From NCBI GenBank assembly GCA_022823505.1, contig JAJEIA010000073.1, positions 64,924 to 104,661 on the forward strand: a DNA stretch of 39,738 nucleotides. The letters are read 5' to 3'. Of the stretch, positions 1-7,740 are shown piece by piece. Each line of letters starts with the position of its first letter. Position 1 is the stretch's first letter. The position numbers were made by a program, and so were the translations under genes. Under the pieces are notes generated by a model, which saw nothing but the letters and a program-made list of their open reading frames with translations, was not told where the DNA came from and searched no databases. The stretch is from Dehalococcoidia bacterium. GTDB lineage: Bacteria; Chloroflexota; Dehalococcoidia; Lucifugimonadales; UBA3495.

Positions 1-93
1 CTTGTCAGAGGGAGACAAGGTAGGCAGGATCTGTTCCTGATAGATCACCCGGCCGATGACGCTGATGTCGCAGGGCGCTTTTGCTGTGGCCAT
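1..93 (-). CDS. Hypothetical protein, N-terminal fragment cut by the window edge
   Basis: The frame is open from an ATG at 93 to the left edge, giving 31 residues that begin MATAKAPCDISVIG and contain YQEQILPTLSPSD. A good Shine-Dalgarno sequence (GAGGAAA) lies 6 nt before the ATG, which supports a real start. The YEEQI-P-L-PxDKG style of N-terminus recalls a family of small bacterial hypothetical proteins that often sit beside toxin-antitoxin or retropepsin-like genes. That resemblance is from memory and too short to name a function. It lies on the same strand as the ribbon-helix-helix gene, 175 bp downstream of it. Confidence 0.55.
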   Translation of the reverse strand, partial: MATAKAPCDISVIGRVIYQEQILPTLSPSDK

Positions 94-268
94 GGGAGTT
101 TCCTCTATGTTTGCCGATTCGGTATTAGTGTAACGATGGTGAGGTTTAGGGTCGATTAAGGGCTTTCATTTTACCCATATGGCAACGAATGGAAAGCCGG
201 TCATCGACAACGGCCAGCACACCGGCGCCCGCCCCGGTCGCGCGCTGCGGAGCCAATGAATCGCAATG

Positions 269-922
269 TTAATCGGTGCCTGATCGGAGATCCTTCAGCA
301 AATCGGGATCCCAGAGCCGAGCCAACCGTTGTCGACGATCGAGCCTCAATTCTTCTTCAAGTTCGTTTTTGACACGCTGTTTTTTGTCCCACGCGGCCGC
401 AACGTAGGCTGACCAAGCCCGGTGGTATTCTCGTTCGGCTAATCGCACGTCGACGTAAAGTCCGTGTTCGTACCGCCATTCGGAAAACTCGTCACTTTGG
501 CATCCAATCACGTCCATATACTCGGTTAACCGATCGTGGAATAGTTTCGCTACATGCCTCCTGTTGCCTGACAGCGGAATCTGTGTCTGCCACGCCGGCC
601 TGTTGTGCCGCCTACCCACTTCCAAGCTTCGCCGCCACTGGTCCCAATCCTTCAAACCAGCCGCTTTGACCCAATCGATCGCGTCTTCGTAGCCATATTG
701 GCCCCAGTCAACATCCACGATTTTCAACCACGCCATTTCTTGTTCGACAGCCGCTCGAATAGCTGACGTCGATTCACTGTTGTCGAGGACAACGACGTTG
801 CGTTCGAATTGTGCAACCCGAGCTTCGATGGCTTCACGACAGAGTTGGGAAACGTTGAGCTGCGACTTTAGCGGCTCCAACCGCCGCATCAGTTCGTCCG
901 GAATGTCGATTCCGATTCGCAT
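269..922 (-). CDS. Ribbon-helix-helix (CopG-like) protein with a long unassigned C-terminus
   Basis: The first 45 or so residues (MRIGIDIPDELMRRLEPLK, then a helix containing NVSQLCREAIEARV) have the strand-helix-helix pattern of CopG/Arc DNA-binding proteins. The remaining 170 residues are charged, rich in Trp and Arg, and match nothing I recognise; they have no membrane segments. I start at the ATG at 922, preceded by GAGG, rather than the upstream TTG at 940. A 13-bp inverted repeat lies 25 bp upstream of the start, as expected for an autoregulated RHH repressor or antitoxin. Length (217 aa) is much more than the 50-90 aa of a typical antitoxin, so the C-terminus probably carries a second function. 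Base composition is visibly less GC-rich than the catabolic genes nearby, which hints at transfer. Confidence 0.65.
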   Translation of the reverse strand: MRIGIDIPDELMRRLEPLKSQLNVSQLCREAIEARVAQFERNVVVLDNSESTSAIRAAVEQEMAWLKIVDVDWGQYGYEDAIDWVKAAGLKDWDQWRRSLEVGRRHNRPAWQTQIPLSGNRRHVAKLFHDRLTEYMDVIGCQSDEFSEWRYEHGLYVDVRLAEREYHRAWSAYVAAAWDKKQRVKNELEEELRLDRRQRLARLWDPDLLKDLRSGTD

Positions 923-946
923 TTGCTCACCGCCTCGCAAAATTAA

Positions 947-983
947 TGTATGCCGTATGTCCTACAAGCGCATACGGCATACA
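947..983 (-). promoter_or_regulatory. 13-bp perfect inverted repeat, likely operator of the RHH gene
   Basis: The arms TGTATGCCGTATG (947-959) and CATACGGCATACA (971-983) are exact reverse complements separated by 11 bp, so their centres are about two helical turns apart. The site lies just upstream of the RHH gene's start at 922, in the position where CopG-family proteins bind their own promoters. That it is the operator is inferred from geometry. Confidence 0.6.
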
Positions 984-1014
984 CATCGTGCCGTCAACCT
1001 CCGCACTGGCCCGG

Positions 1015-1043
1015 TTGCCCCACCCAGCCCCTTAGGGCATAAT
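1015..1043 (+). promoter_or_regulatory. Putative sigma-70-type promoter for the acyl-CoA dehydrogenase pair
   Basis: A -35-like TTGCCC (1015-1020) and a -10-like CATAAT (1038-1043) are separated by 17 bp, about 60 bp before the ATG at 1105. The -10 also forms the loop of a small hairpin (GGGCA / TGCCC, 1035-1048). Confidence 0.4.
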
Positions 1044-1104
1044 TGCCCACTAATCCCCGGAACACCCCGGCCGGCGCACCCTCCGGCCGCATGCGAGGCC
1101 TGCC

Positions 1105-2337
1105 ATGGACTTCGAACCACGCTATACCGCCGAGCAGGAAGCCTTCCGCACCGAGGTGCAGGACTGGCTCCGCGATAACATACCCGCCGGCATCCAGCAC
1201 CCTGCGGATTCCATCGACCTGACCTACGAGCAATACCAGCTCCGCCGCGAGTTGGGTCGGCGTTTGGGCGATAAGGGTTGGCTCTGGCCCACCGCGCCTG
1301 AGGAATATGGAGGAGGCGGACTGACCATTGACCACTCGGTCGTACTGGAAGAGGAGATTGACAAGCACAGCCTGTCGCTCCCGCCGTACTACGACTCGGG
1401 CGGACGCCTCGGCGGCAACTCCATCCTCGTCTGGGGTTCCGAGGAGCAGAAGCAGGAATTTCTCCCCAAGATCTTCAAGGGCGAAATCCGCACCTGGCAA
1501 CTCCTCACCGAGCCTGAGGCCGGCTCCGACCTGGCCAACGCCAAGACCGCTGCCCGGCGCGACGGCGACGACTATGTCATCAACGGCCAGAAGGTTTACG
1601 TCGGCAGCGCCCACGGCTCGGACTACATGTGGACCATCACCTGCACCGACCCAGAAGGCGACCGTCACCATAACCTCAGCTGGTTCATGGTGCCCTCCAA
1701 CCTGCCCGGCATCAGCGTCTTCCCCATGGACCTGCTGTCCTCCGCCGGCGAGTCCGGCGCGGGTTCCGGCGTCAAGAACATCGTCTACTTCGACAACGTC
1801 CGTGTCCCAGCCCGCAACCTCATCGGCGGCGAAAACGAAGGCTGGAAGGTCGCCACCACCCACCTCGAGCTGGAGCACGGCACCGGCGGCCGCATCGGTC
1901 GGAACTGGATAGTCGACCGCATCTTCGACTACTGCAAGACCAACAACCGCCGCGGCGAAGCATTGAGCAGGGACCCTGACGTGCGCGAGCGCCTGGTCGA
2001 CATCTACATCGACGCGGAAATCGGCCGCCTGTTCCAACTCCGAAACTACTGGATGCGCCACAGCGGGGCCAACGTCACCTACGAGGGACCCCAGGCGTCC
2101 TACTTCCGCAAGCAGTCGGGCCTGCGCATCGCGACCGGTATCCTCGACATCCTCGGCCCCGCGGCCCTGACCAAGGACGAGCAGTGGGGCGCCGGCGAGG
2201 GCCACATCGAGTCCCACCAGCGCGCCGCTATCATCGCGCTCCACCCCGGCGGCACCACCGACATCCAGAAGGTCATCATGGCCCGTCGTATCGGTATCGG
2301 GCGCCAGCAACGCGAGCGCGCCGGCGCCCTCGCCTGA
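1105..2337 (+). CDS. Acyl-CoA dehydrogenase family protein (first of a pair)
   Basis: This is a full-length FAD-dependent acyl-CoA dehydrogenase of 410 aa. The N-terminal helical domain (about 1-125) is followed by the LLTEPEAGSDLA flavin-binding segment near 133-144, the beta-domain, and the C-terminal helical domain ending in HPGGTTDIQKVIMARRIGIG. These enzymes form a 2,3-double bond in acyl-CoA thioesters and pass electrons to ETF. The C-terminal position of the MCAD-type catalytic Glu (YEGT) reads GGT here, so that base is missing. Glu255, in the helix-G stretch THLELEHG, aligns with the IVD/LCAD-type base and may replace it. A second dehydrogenase follows after 75 bp on the same strand; the two may form a heteromer as in actinobacterial FadE pairs. 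Substrate unknown. Confidence 0.9.
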   Translation: MDFEPRYTAEQEAFRTEVQDWLRDNIPAGIQHPADSIDLTYEQYQLRRELGRRLGDKGWLWPTAPEEYGGGGLTIDHSVVLEEEIDKHSLSLPPYYDSGGRLGGNSILVWGSEEQKQEFLPKIFKGEIRTWQLLTEPEAGSDLANAKTAARRDGDDYVINGQKVYVGSAHGSDYMWTITCTDPEGDRHHNLSWFMVPSNLPGISVFPMDLLSSAGESGAGSGVKNIVYFDNVRVPARNLIGGENEGWKVATTHLELEHGTGGRIGRNWIVDRIFDYCKTNNRRGEALSRDPDVRERLVDIYIDAEIGRLFQLRNYWMRHSGANVTYEGPQASYFRKQSGLRIATGILDILGPAALTKDEQWGAGEGHIESHQRAAIIALHPGGTTDIQKVIMARRIGIGRQQRERAGALA

Positions 2338-2366
2338 TCTGACCGTTCCCCGAGAGTTTGTTGTAC

Positions 2367-2391
2367 GCGGCAACGTCCCTGGCGTTGCCGC
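2367..2391 (+). other. Intergenic 9-bp hairpin between the two acyl-CoA dehydrogenase genes
   Basis: GCGGCAACG (2367-2375) and CGTTGCCGC (2383-2391) form a perfect 9-bp stem with a 7-nt loop. No T-run follows, so it is a poor intrinsic terminator. It may instead be an mRNA-processing or stabilising element that sets the ratio of the two gene products. Confidence 0.45.
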
Positions 2392-2412
2392 CATTCAGGA
2401 GTAATCGACCCC

Positions 2413-3534
2413 ATGGACCTCGCCCTCAGCGAAGAACAGGAAATGCTAAAAGCGGCCGTTCGCCGTTTCGTGGACACCGAGTACCCGAAGGAAACCCTGC
2501 TCGAATTATCCGCCACCGGCCAGAGCGCTCCGTCCGAGCCCTGGCAGAAGCTGGCCGGAACCGGCTGGCTGGGCATCATCATCCCCACCGAATACGGTGG
2601 CGAGGGCGGAACCTACACTGACGCCGGCGTGTTGTTCGAGGAACTGGGCCGCGGGCCCGTTCCCGGACCTCACCTGAGCAGCGCGGCGCTGGGCGCCCTG
2701 ACCATCCTTGAGGCCGGAACAACGGACCAGAAACGCTCCCTGCTGCCCGACCTCGCATCCGGCCGACGCACGGTGGCCCTGGCCATCACGGAAGCCGATT
2801 ACCAGTGGGACGAGTCCGACGTTCAGACCCTGGCCACGGCCAGCGGCGACGGGTACCGCATATCCGGCACCAAGGTCTACGTGTATGACGCCGCGTCCGC
2901 CACCGATCTCATCTGCGCGGTGCGCACCGAGAACCGGCAGCACGTGGGCCTCGTGATGATCCCGGCCGATGCGCCCGGCGTGTCCATCCGCCGCCTGGAG
3001 GGCTTTGCCTGGAACCTCGCGGAAGTTCGCCTGGATGGGGTGCAGATTGCCCCGTCCGCGATCCTTGGCGCCACCTTCGGCGGTGGTTGGGATGCCCTGG
3101 AGCGCGCTGTTGCCGCCTCTATCCCCCTGCTCTGCGCCTTCCAGGTGGGTGGTTCGCAGCAGGTCTACGAGATGTCCGTGGACTACAGCCGCACCCGCAT
3201 CCAGTTCGGCACGCCCATCGGCCGTTTCCAGCGCGTCCAGGATCACATCATCAACCTGGTCAACGAGCTGGACGCCGCCCGCTGGACCACCTACGAAGCC
3301 CTGTGGAAGTTGGACTCCGAACGCGACGCTTCCGACAGCATTCACCTGGCCAAGGCCGTGAGCAGCGCCGCGTACTACAACGCGTGCAACCACGCCCACG
3401 AGGTCCACGCCGGCGTGGGCAGCACCACCGAGTACGGCCTCACCCTGCACACGACCGCCTCACGCACGCTCTACCAATTCCTGGGCGACCCGAAGTTCCA
3501 CCGCCGTCGCCTGGCGGATGCTCTGGGCTTGTAG
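2413..3534 (+). CDS. Acyl-CoA dehydrogenase family protein (second of a pair)
   Basis: The 373-aa product starts MDLALSEEQEMLKAAVRRF, typical of acyl-CoA dehydrogenases, and has GWLGIIIPTEYGGEGG near 51-66, an ITEADYQWD flavin segment near 125 and the helix-G motif DALERAVAAS (Glu230 in the IVD/LCAD base position). The C-terminus (HEVHAGVGSTTEYGL and LGDPKFHRRRLADALGL) lacks the YEGT-type Glu. This is the shorter beta-like branch often found beside a longer partner in Actinobacteria and Chloroflexota. AGGAG lies 12 bp before the ATG. Its stop is 8 bp from the convergent stop of the kinase-like gene at 3543, with no obvious terminator between. Substrate unknown. Confidence 0.88.
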   Translation: MDLALSEEQEMLKAAVRRFVDTEYPKETLLELSATGQSAPSEPWQKLAGTGWLGIIIPTEYGGEGGTYTDAGVLFEELGRGPVPGPHLSSAALGALTILEAGTTDQKRSLLPDLASGRRTVALAITEADYQWDESDVQTLATASGDGYRISGTKVYVYDAASATDLICAVRTENRQHVGLVMIPADAPGVSIRRLEGFAWNLAEVRLDGVQIAPSAILGATFGGGWDALERAVAASIPLLCAFQVGGSQQVYEMSVDYSRTRIQFGTPIGRFQRVQDHIINLVNELDAARWTTYEALWKLDSERDASDSIHLAKAVSSAAYYNACNHAHEVHAGVGSTTEYGLTLHTTASRTLYQFLGDPKFHRRRLADALGL

Positions 3535-3542
3535 ACGCGTCG

Positions 3543-4238
3543 CTACCCGCCCATGCCTGCCAGGGCCTTGCGGACCTCGGTCTGCAAGGCCTCAAACACG
3601 TCGCCAACGCTCCCGCGCCCGTCGACGGTGACGAACTGGTGCTCTTTCGCCAGTTCCCGAAACTCGTCAATCAGGGCCGATTGATACTGGATGAAGTTCT
3701 GGTACAGGTCCGGTCCGCGCAGGAAGTCCTCGCCGGACTCCCAGTGGTCCAGTTGCCGCACCGACAGGACCCGCGGCACCAGGTGCTCCACGTCCACGTC
3801 CAGGTACAGCACGATATCCGGCACCACCGCGAATTCGAACACATCGTTCAGCCATCGCGGCGACACACCGCGGACCCGGGCTCTGGCGATAATCGAAAAG
3901 ATGTACCGGTCCACCAGCGCCACCATGCCAGAGCGCAGCGCCGGCACGATATTCTTTTCCATCCGGTCCCAGAAGTCGGTGGCGTAAAAAAGATTCAGCG
4001 TCAGCGGGTCCAGCGTGTTGCCGCGCATGGCCCGGTCAATCCCGTTGGCGGCCAGTTCCGACCGGCGGAACCCCGTAACCAGCACCGCATATCCTTCGGC
4101 TTCCAGCCACTCTCGCAGCATGGCGATCTGCGTCGACCGCCCCACACCGTCGGTGCCTTCCACCACCACCAGGCGACCCGGCGTCTCTTCCTCTCCGGCT
4201 CCCGGTGGGGTATGACCGTAGAACCTGACTTCGTTCAT
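3543..4238 (-). CDS. Thymidylate-kinase-like P-loop protein with Arg in place of the Walker A Lys
   Basis: The 231-aa protein has the fold signature of the dTMP kinase family: a P-loop VVVEGTDGVGRSTQ (about 24-37), a DRY motif at 110-112 (VALVDRYIF) and a C-terminal helical region. The invariant Walker A lysine is Arg34 (codon CGG, clear in the sequence), a change expected to weaken or abolish ATP hydrolysis. It is a paralogue of the next gene upstream: both have an N-terminal YG-HP extension before the P-loop and an RGV-xxWL segment after DRY. It is the third and last gene of a Ppx/kinase/kinase operon, 72 bp after its paralogue, with GGGAG 8 nt before the ATG. It may be a regulatory or pseudo-kinase partner of the neighbour. 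Canonical dTMP kinase activity is unlikely. Confidence 0.8.
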   Translation of the reverse strand: MNEVRFYGHTPPGAGEEETPGRLVVVEGTDGVGRSTQIAMLREWLEAEGYAVLVTGFRRSELAANGIDRAMRGNTLDPLTLNLFYATDFWDRMEKNIVPALRSGMVALVDRYIFSIIARARVRGVSPRWLNDVFEFAVVPDIVLYLDVDVEHLVPRVLSVRQLDHWESGEDFLRGPDLYQNFIQYQSALIDEFRELAKEHQFVTVDGRGSVGDVFEALQTEVRKALAGMGG

Positions 4239-4310
4239 CGTCGTCGCTCCCAGTTCTCACTCGCGTCAGTGCTTTTGCCTTGGGGGTGGCGACTGTCTCG
4301 CCGGCGCCGG

Positions 4311-5150
4311 TTACCCGTCGGACTTGGCGGCCGCCAGGGCTTCCTGTTCGGTCAAGCGGCGACGCATCGGAGCGGTGACGTAGCGACCGGTGAGACCGGA
4401 GCGGCTCAGGGCCTCAGGCACGCTCTGCCCGCTGACCTTCATCACGTCGTCCAGCAGCGGCTCCACGTACCTCCGCACCTGCTGCTGCTGCACCGCGATG
4501 GGCTGGGTGGCGTCGATCGTCATCAACCCGAACTCTTCGGTCAGGGCGTCGTATTCCTCGAGCAGTCTGCCCTGGAAGATCCGGAAAGACTCCTCCCGGT
4601 CACCGGAGAATCCCATGTCCTGGCCCGATTCGTAGTAGCCCAGCTCCTCGCGTCCCACCGTGATGCGGTGGATGGACACGTCCAGCGGCACCTTGAAGTA
4701 CAACGCCAGCGATGGCTGCACCGCGAACGAATAGACCCGCCGTAGCCACTCGCGATTCACCCCACGTGCTGCGTCCCGCGCGAAGGCGGTGAACACGTAC
4801 CGGTCCGCCAGCACCACGGCCCCGGCCCTCAGCGCCGGCAGGATCTGCGCGTGCACCCGGTTGGCGAAGTCCGCGGCGTGGATCAGGCTGAACGACATCG
4901 GCGTCAGCAATTCCTCGACCTTCCCTCGCTTCGTCGTGCGACGCACAATGGGCGACGAGTTCCACTCCGTGAACACGGTGACCAGGTTCTGGCTGTTGAG
5001 CCACTTGCCCAGCAGGTCAATCTGCGTGCTCTTGCCGGAACCGTCGATGCCCTCGACGATGATCAGCTTCCCGGGATATTGTCCGTCGTCAGGATGGAGC
5101 CCGTAGCGTTCGCCCATCTTGTATGCGTGCTGTTTCTGCAATACGGTCAT
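4311..5150 (-). CDS. Thymidylate-kinase-like P-loop kinase
   Basis: The P-loop IVEGIDGSGKSTQ (Lys40) and the DRY motif (Asp116-Tyr118, VVLADRYVFTAFARD) are intact, as in dTMP kinases. At 279 aa it is longer than the usual 200-215 aa, with a 25-residue N-terminal extension and about 30 extra C-terminal residues. The ATG at 5150 overlaps the stop of the Ppx/GppA gene as ATGA, with AAGGGG seven bases upstream. An upstream ATG at 5198 would overlap Ppx by 52 bp and is less likely. Translational coupling to a polyphosphatase-like protein suggests a role in phosphate or nucleotide metabolism. TMK-fold proteins are structurally related to PPK2 polyphosphate kinases, so a polyphosphate-linked nucleotide kinase is possible, but that is inference. 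It may equally be the organism's dTMP kinase. Confidence 0.8.
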   Translation of the reverse strand: MTVLQKQHAYKMGERYGLHPDDGQYPGKLIIVEGIDGSGKSTQIDLLGKWLNSQNLVTVFTEWNSSPIVRRTTKRGKVEELLTPMSFSLIHAADFANRVHAQILPALRAGAVVLADRYVFTAFARDAARGVNREWLRRVYSFAVQPSLALYFKVPLDVSIHRITVGREELGYYESGQDMGFSGDREESFRIFQGRLLEEYDALTEEFGLMTIDATQPIAVQQQQVRRYVEPLLDDVMKVSGQSVPEALSRSGLTGRYVTAPMRRRLTEQEALAAAKSDG

Positions 5151-6772
5151 GGTGTACCCCTTTCTATCCGCATGTCTTGCGCGAACGCTTTCTTCCATCT
5201 GTCCGGCAGACCCGGTGCCGCCACCGGCGACCAGCCGGGGGTTGTGATCCGCCAGGTCCCTTCCTCACGGCCTATTGTAACCGCGTTTGCCGCCGTTCCC
5301 TCCGGCAATCTGTTGTCCAGTTCGTCCGCTGTCACCAGCATCACGGCCGCCTGCTGGATCAATCGCAGCTCCGCCGGGCACATCAGCCGACTCTGCCGGA
5401 ACCTGCGGGGCAGTTCCGGGAATTCCGCTGCCAACAGTGTAGCCGCGATCTGCGCCGATTCCTCGTGGGTGAATCCCGGCAGGTCGGTTCGCACTATTAT
5501 ACTCGCAGTCCGGTTGAGGCGATTGTAATAATCCACCGCGTTTCCGATGTCCAGCAATCGAGCCGCGCATCGCAGCGAGTTCGTGATCCGGCGGTTGCCT
5601 CCGTTCCACACGGCGTCGGCGATGCGGCCGGCTAACTCGGCTCGCCTTTCGCCGCGCTGGCCAAATCTTGGCGCAAACCTGCCCACCAGGTCGGCCAGCG
5701 ACTCCGACCTGACCGTGCGCAGCGAGGGCAGCTGTACCCTTTCGCACGCTGCCGGCGAGACCGGGTGTCGCGCCAATCCTTCCCGAAGCCCCTGTCCGGA
5801 CACCAGCAGCCGGTCCGTTCCCAGGTGTTGCATCAGCGCGTGCGCCACGATTGCTCCACCGATTATGGAATGACTCCGCTCTGGATTCATCCCGGGGATG
5901 CTGGCTCGGTCGATCCTGGACATGGCGCCCAATTGCTCGATTTGCTCCACCAGGGCAGCGGCGCGGATCTCATACCCGTGCAGCTTGATGATGGGATAGG
6001 GTTCCCGCGCCCGGTCCAGACGCGAAAGCAGGCGAACCGACCCTCCCGATCCGACCAAAGTCGCGCCGTCCGATAGCGGCTCCACGCCAGCGTTGGTCAA
6101 CACCATCCGCACGTGTTGGTACGCCGCCTGAACCGCCGGTGCGGTGGGAAGGTCGCCCAGGTCGAACCGGTTGGCGATCCGTAGGCTGCCCAGCGGCAGC
6201 GACACGCTGGCACCCAGCTCACGGTCACTGAACTGGACCAGCTCGGTGCTGCCGCCGCCGATATCCGCCAGCAACCCGTCCCGCGCCCGCAACCCGTGTA
6301 TCGCGCCCACGAAGCAGTAGGCCGCCTCGTCGGTCCCGTCGATAACCCGTAGCGGGATGCCGAACCGTCGGCGGGCCGCCTCCGTGATCGTGTCGACGTT
6401 CCCCGACTCTCGCAACGCGGCCGTGCCCACCGCGTGGATGGTTTCGATCCCGTACGCCCTCGCCACCAGGGCGAAGTCCTCCAGCGCGTCCAGCGTGCTC
6501 TCCACGCCGCATTCGTCCAGGTAACCGTCGCTCCGGACGTGGCTCATCAGGTTCAGCGTCACCCGCTGTTGGGCGATGATCTCAATCCCGCCCCCGCGGT
6601 TCACCTGCATCACCACGGCGCGCGCCGAACCCGACCCGACATCGATCACCGCCGTATGCGACGGAGACTGGCTCGCTTCGACGTGTCGCTCCGAATCGGC
6701 GACGTCCCATTGCGGCGACGCTCCGACGGTTTCGCCGGCCAGCGCCGGATTGGGGGTTTGAATGGTGGTCAT
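5147..6772 (-). CDS. Ppx/GppA family phosphatase (exopolyphosphatase or pppGpp phosphohydrolase)
   Basis: The ASKHA-fold motifs are clear: AVIDVGSGSARAVV (phosphate 1, about 41-54), AVGTAALRES (114-123), GTDEAAYCFVG with the likely catalytic Glu149, and DIGGGSTELVQF (170-181). An HD-like helical domain follows from about 330 to 490. Members hydrolyse terminal phosphate from polyphosphate or convert pppGpp to ppGpp; sequence alone does not decide between them. The protein is 541 aa from the ATG at 6772, chosen because GAGG lies 5 nt upstream; the GTG two codons earlier is too close to it. About 35 residues precede the catalytic fold. It is the first gene of a three-gene operon and is coupled by ATGA to the first kinase-like gene. 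Confidence 0.88.
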   Translation of the reverse strand: MTTIQTPNPALAGETVGASPQWDVADSERHVEASQSPSHTAVIDVGSGSARAVVMQVNRGGGIEIIAQQRVTLNLMSHVRSDGYLDECGVESTLDALEDFALVARAYGIETIHAVGTAALRESGNVDTITEAARRRFGIPLRVIDGTDEAAYCFVGAIHGLRARDGLLADIGGGSTELVQFSDRELGASVSLPLGSLRIANRFDLGDLPTAPAVQAAYQHVRMVLTNAGVEPLSDGATLVGSGGSVRLLSRLDRAREPYPIIKLHGYEIRAAALVEQIEQLGAMSRIDRASIPGMNPERSHSIIGGAIVAHALMQHLGTDRLLVSGQGLREGLARHPVSPAACERVQLPSLRTVRSESLADLVGRFAPRFGQRGERRAELAGRIADAVWNGGNRRITNSLRCAARLLDIGNAVDYYNRLNRTASIIVRTDLPGFTHEESAQIAATLLAAEFPELPRRFRQSRLMCPAELRLIQQAAVMLVTADELDNRLPEGTAANAVTIGREEGTWRITTPGWSPVAAPGLPDRWKKAFAQDMRIERGTP

Positions 6773-6791
6773 TGACACCTCAAGCCCGGGG

Positions 6792-6820
6792 TTAGGACAC
6801 CCCGATGGCGATGCTATAAT
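6792..6820 (+). promoter_or_regulatory. Putative promoter with extended -10 for the SDR gene
   Basis: A perfect TATAAT (6815-6820) is preceded by TGC, making an extended -10. A weak -35 (TTAGGA, 6792-6797) lies 17 bp upstream. The SDR start codon is 45 bp downstream. The context GATGCTATAAT, followed shortly by CGGCC, recurs upstream of leuC. Confidence 0.6.
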
Positions 6821-6864
6821 CCGGCCCTCATAGTTCCGTTTACGCGTCCCGGAGGAAGATCCTG

Positions 6865-7614
6865 ATGCCCAGGCTGGAAGGCAAAATCGCCATCGTTACC
6901 GGAGCCGCCCGCGGCATGGGCGAGGTCGAAGCCCGCCTCTTTGCCGAGGAGGGCGCCACTGTGGTCGTTTGTGACGTAACCGACGACACCGGCCGGCGCG
7001 TCGCCGACGACATCGTCGCCAACGGCGGCAGCGCCGAATACGCCCATCTCAACGTCACCGATGAGGACAACTGGCGGCAGGTGATTGGCGACACCGTTTC
7101 CAGGCACGGCCGTCTGGACATCCTGGTCAACAACGCCGGAATTTCCGGCTATGACGAGGAGGACAATCTCGGCACCACCACCTGGGATCGCCTGCTGAAC
7201 ATCAACGCCAAGGGCGTATTCCTGGGCATGAAACATGCTATCGCCGTCATGGAAACTAACGACGGTGGCAGCATCGTCAACATTTCGTCCATTTCCGGCA
7301 TCGTTGGCCAGGACTTCATCCACATGGGTTACAACGCCTCCAAGGGCGCGGTCCGCCTGATGACCAAGTCCGCGGCTGTCCGCTGGGCTGAGGCCGGCAT
7401 CCGCGTCAATTCGGTGCACCCCGGCCTGATGCCGCCCATGGCCGGCGGTTCGGCCAACTCGGAAACCCGCAACGCGATGCTCGCCAATATTCCCATGAAA
7501 CGCGTCGGCAACCGCGAGGAGGTGGCCTACGCGGTCCTCTTCCTGGCCAGCGATGAGGCCTCCTACGTCACCGGAGCCGAACTCGTCGTCGACGGCGGAT
7601 TCACCGCCCAGTAG
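6865..7614 (+). CDS. Short-chain dehydrogenase/reductase (SDR)
   Basis: This is a 249-aa classical SDR. It has the dinucleotide-binding TGAARGMG at 12-19, Asp37 after the second strand (VVVCDV, which favours NAD over NADP), the structural NNAG at 89-92, the catalytic Ser142, and Tyr156/Lys160 in YNASK. The C-terminal VTGAELVVDGGFTAQ is typical of the FabG/3-hydroxy-steroid-like branch. It would interconvert an alcohol and a ketone; the substrate is unknown, though a role in the surrounding CoA-ester or alicyclic catabolism is plausible. GGAGGAAG lies 6 nt before the ATG. The gene is transcribed divergently from the Ppx operon and alone on its strand. Confidence 0.92.
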   Translation: MPRLEGKIAIVTGAARGMGEVEARLFAEEGATVVVCDVTDDTGRRVADDIVANGGSAEYAHLNVTDEDNWRQVIGDTVSRHGRLDILVNNAGISGYDEEDNLGTTTWDRLLNINAKGVFLGMKHAIAVMETNDGGSIVNISSISGIVGQDFIHMGYNASKGAVRLMTKSAAVRWAEAGIRVNSVHPGLMPPMAGGSANSETRNAMLANIPMKRVGNREEVAYAVLFLASDEASYVTGAELVVDGGFTAQ

Positions 7615-7680
7615 CGGTTTCGCCGCGCTGCGCGCCACCCCGGTCGACTCCGGCAGGAAATCCGCAGAGGCGGGAAGGGC

Positions 7681-7715
7681 AAAAATAAAGCCCGCGTACC
7701 AGGGGGCTACGGGCT
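7681..7715 (-). terminator. Rho-independent terminator of the metH operon
   Basis: On the minus strand AGCCCG pairs with CGGGCT (7689-7715, with a short bulged extension TA/TA) and is followed by TTTATTTTT (7688 down to 7681). It lies 26 bp beyond the stop of the reactivation-domain gene. Confidence 0.6.
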
Positions 7716-7740
7716 GGCGACCAGGTCGCAACGCCATCGT

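Noticed and set aside
94..268. Possible small gene between the edge fragment and the RHH gene
   Set aside because: No frame with a start and ribosome-binding site was seen; nothing beyond ordinary spacer.
994..2394. A 466-codon open frame antisense to the first acyl-CoA dehydrogenase
   Set aside because: It is a low-complexity Ala/Gly/Val/Asp-rich translation of the kind GC-rich coding DNA produces in the opposite frame. The sense gene has clear family motifs.
3087..4745. A 552-codon plus-strand frame spanning the end of an acyl-CoA dehydrogenase and both kinase-like genes
   Set aside because: It crosses three well-supported genes in shadow frames and has no family signature.
4311..5198. 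Start of the TMK-like kinase at the ATG at 5198
   Set aside because: It would overlap the Ppx gene by 52 bp without a ribosome-binding site; the ATGA overlap at 5150 has AAGGGG correctly spaced.
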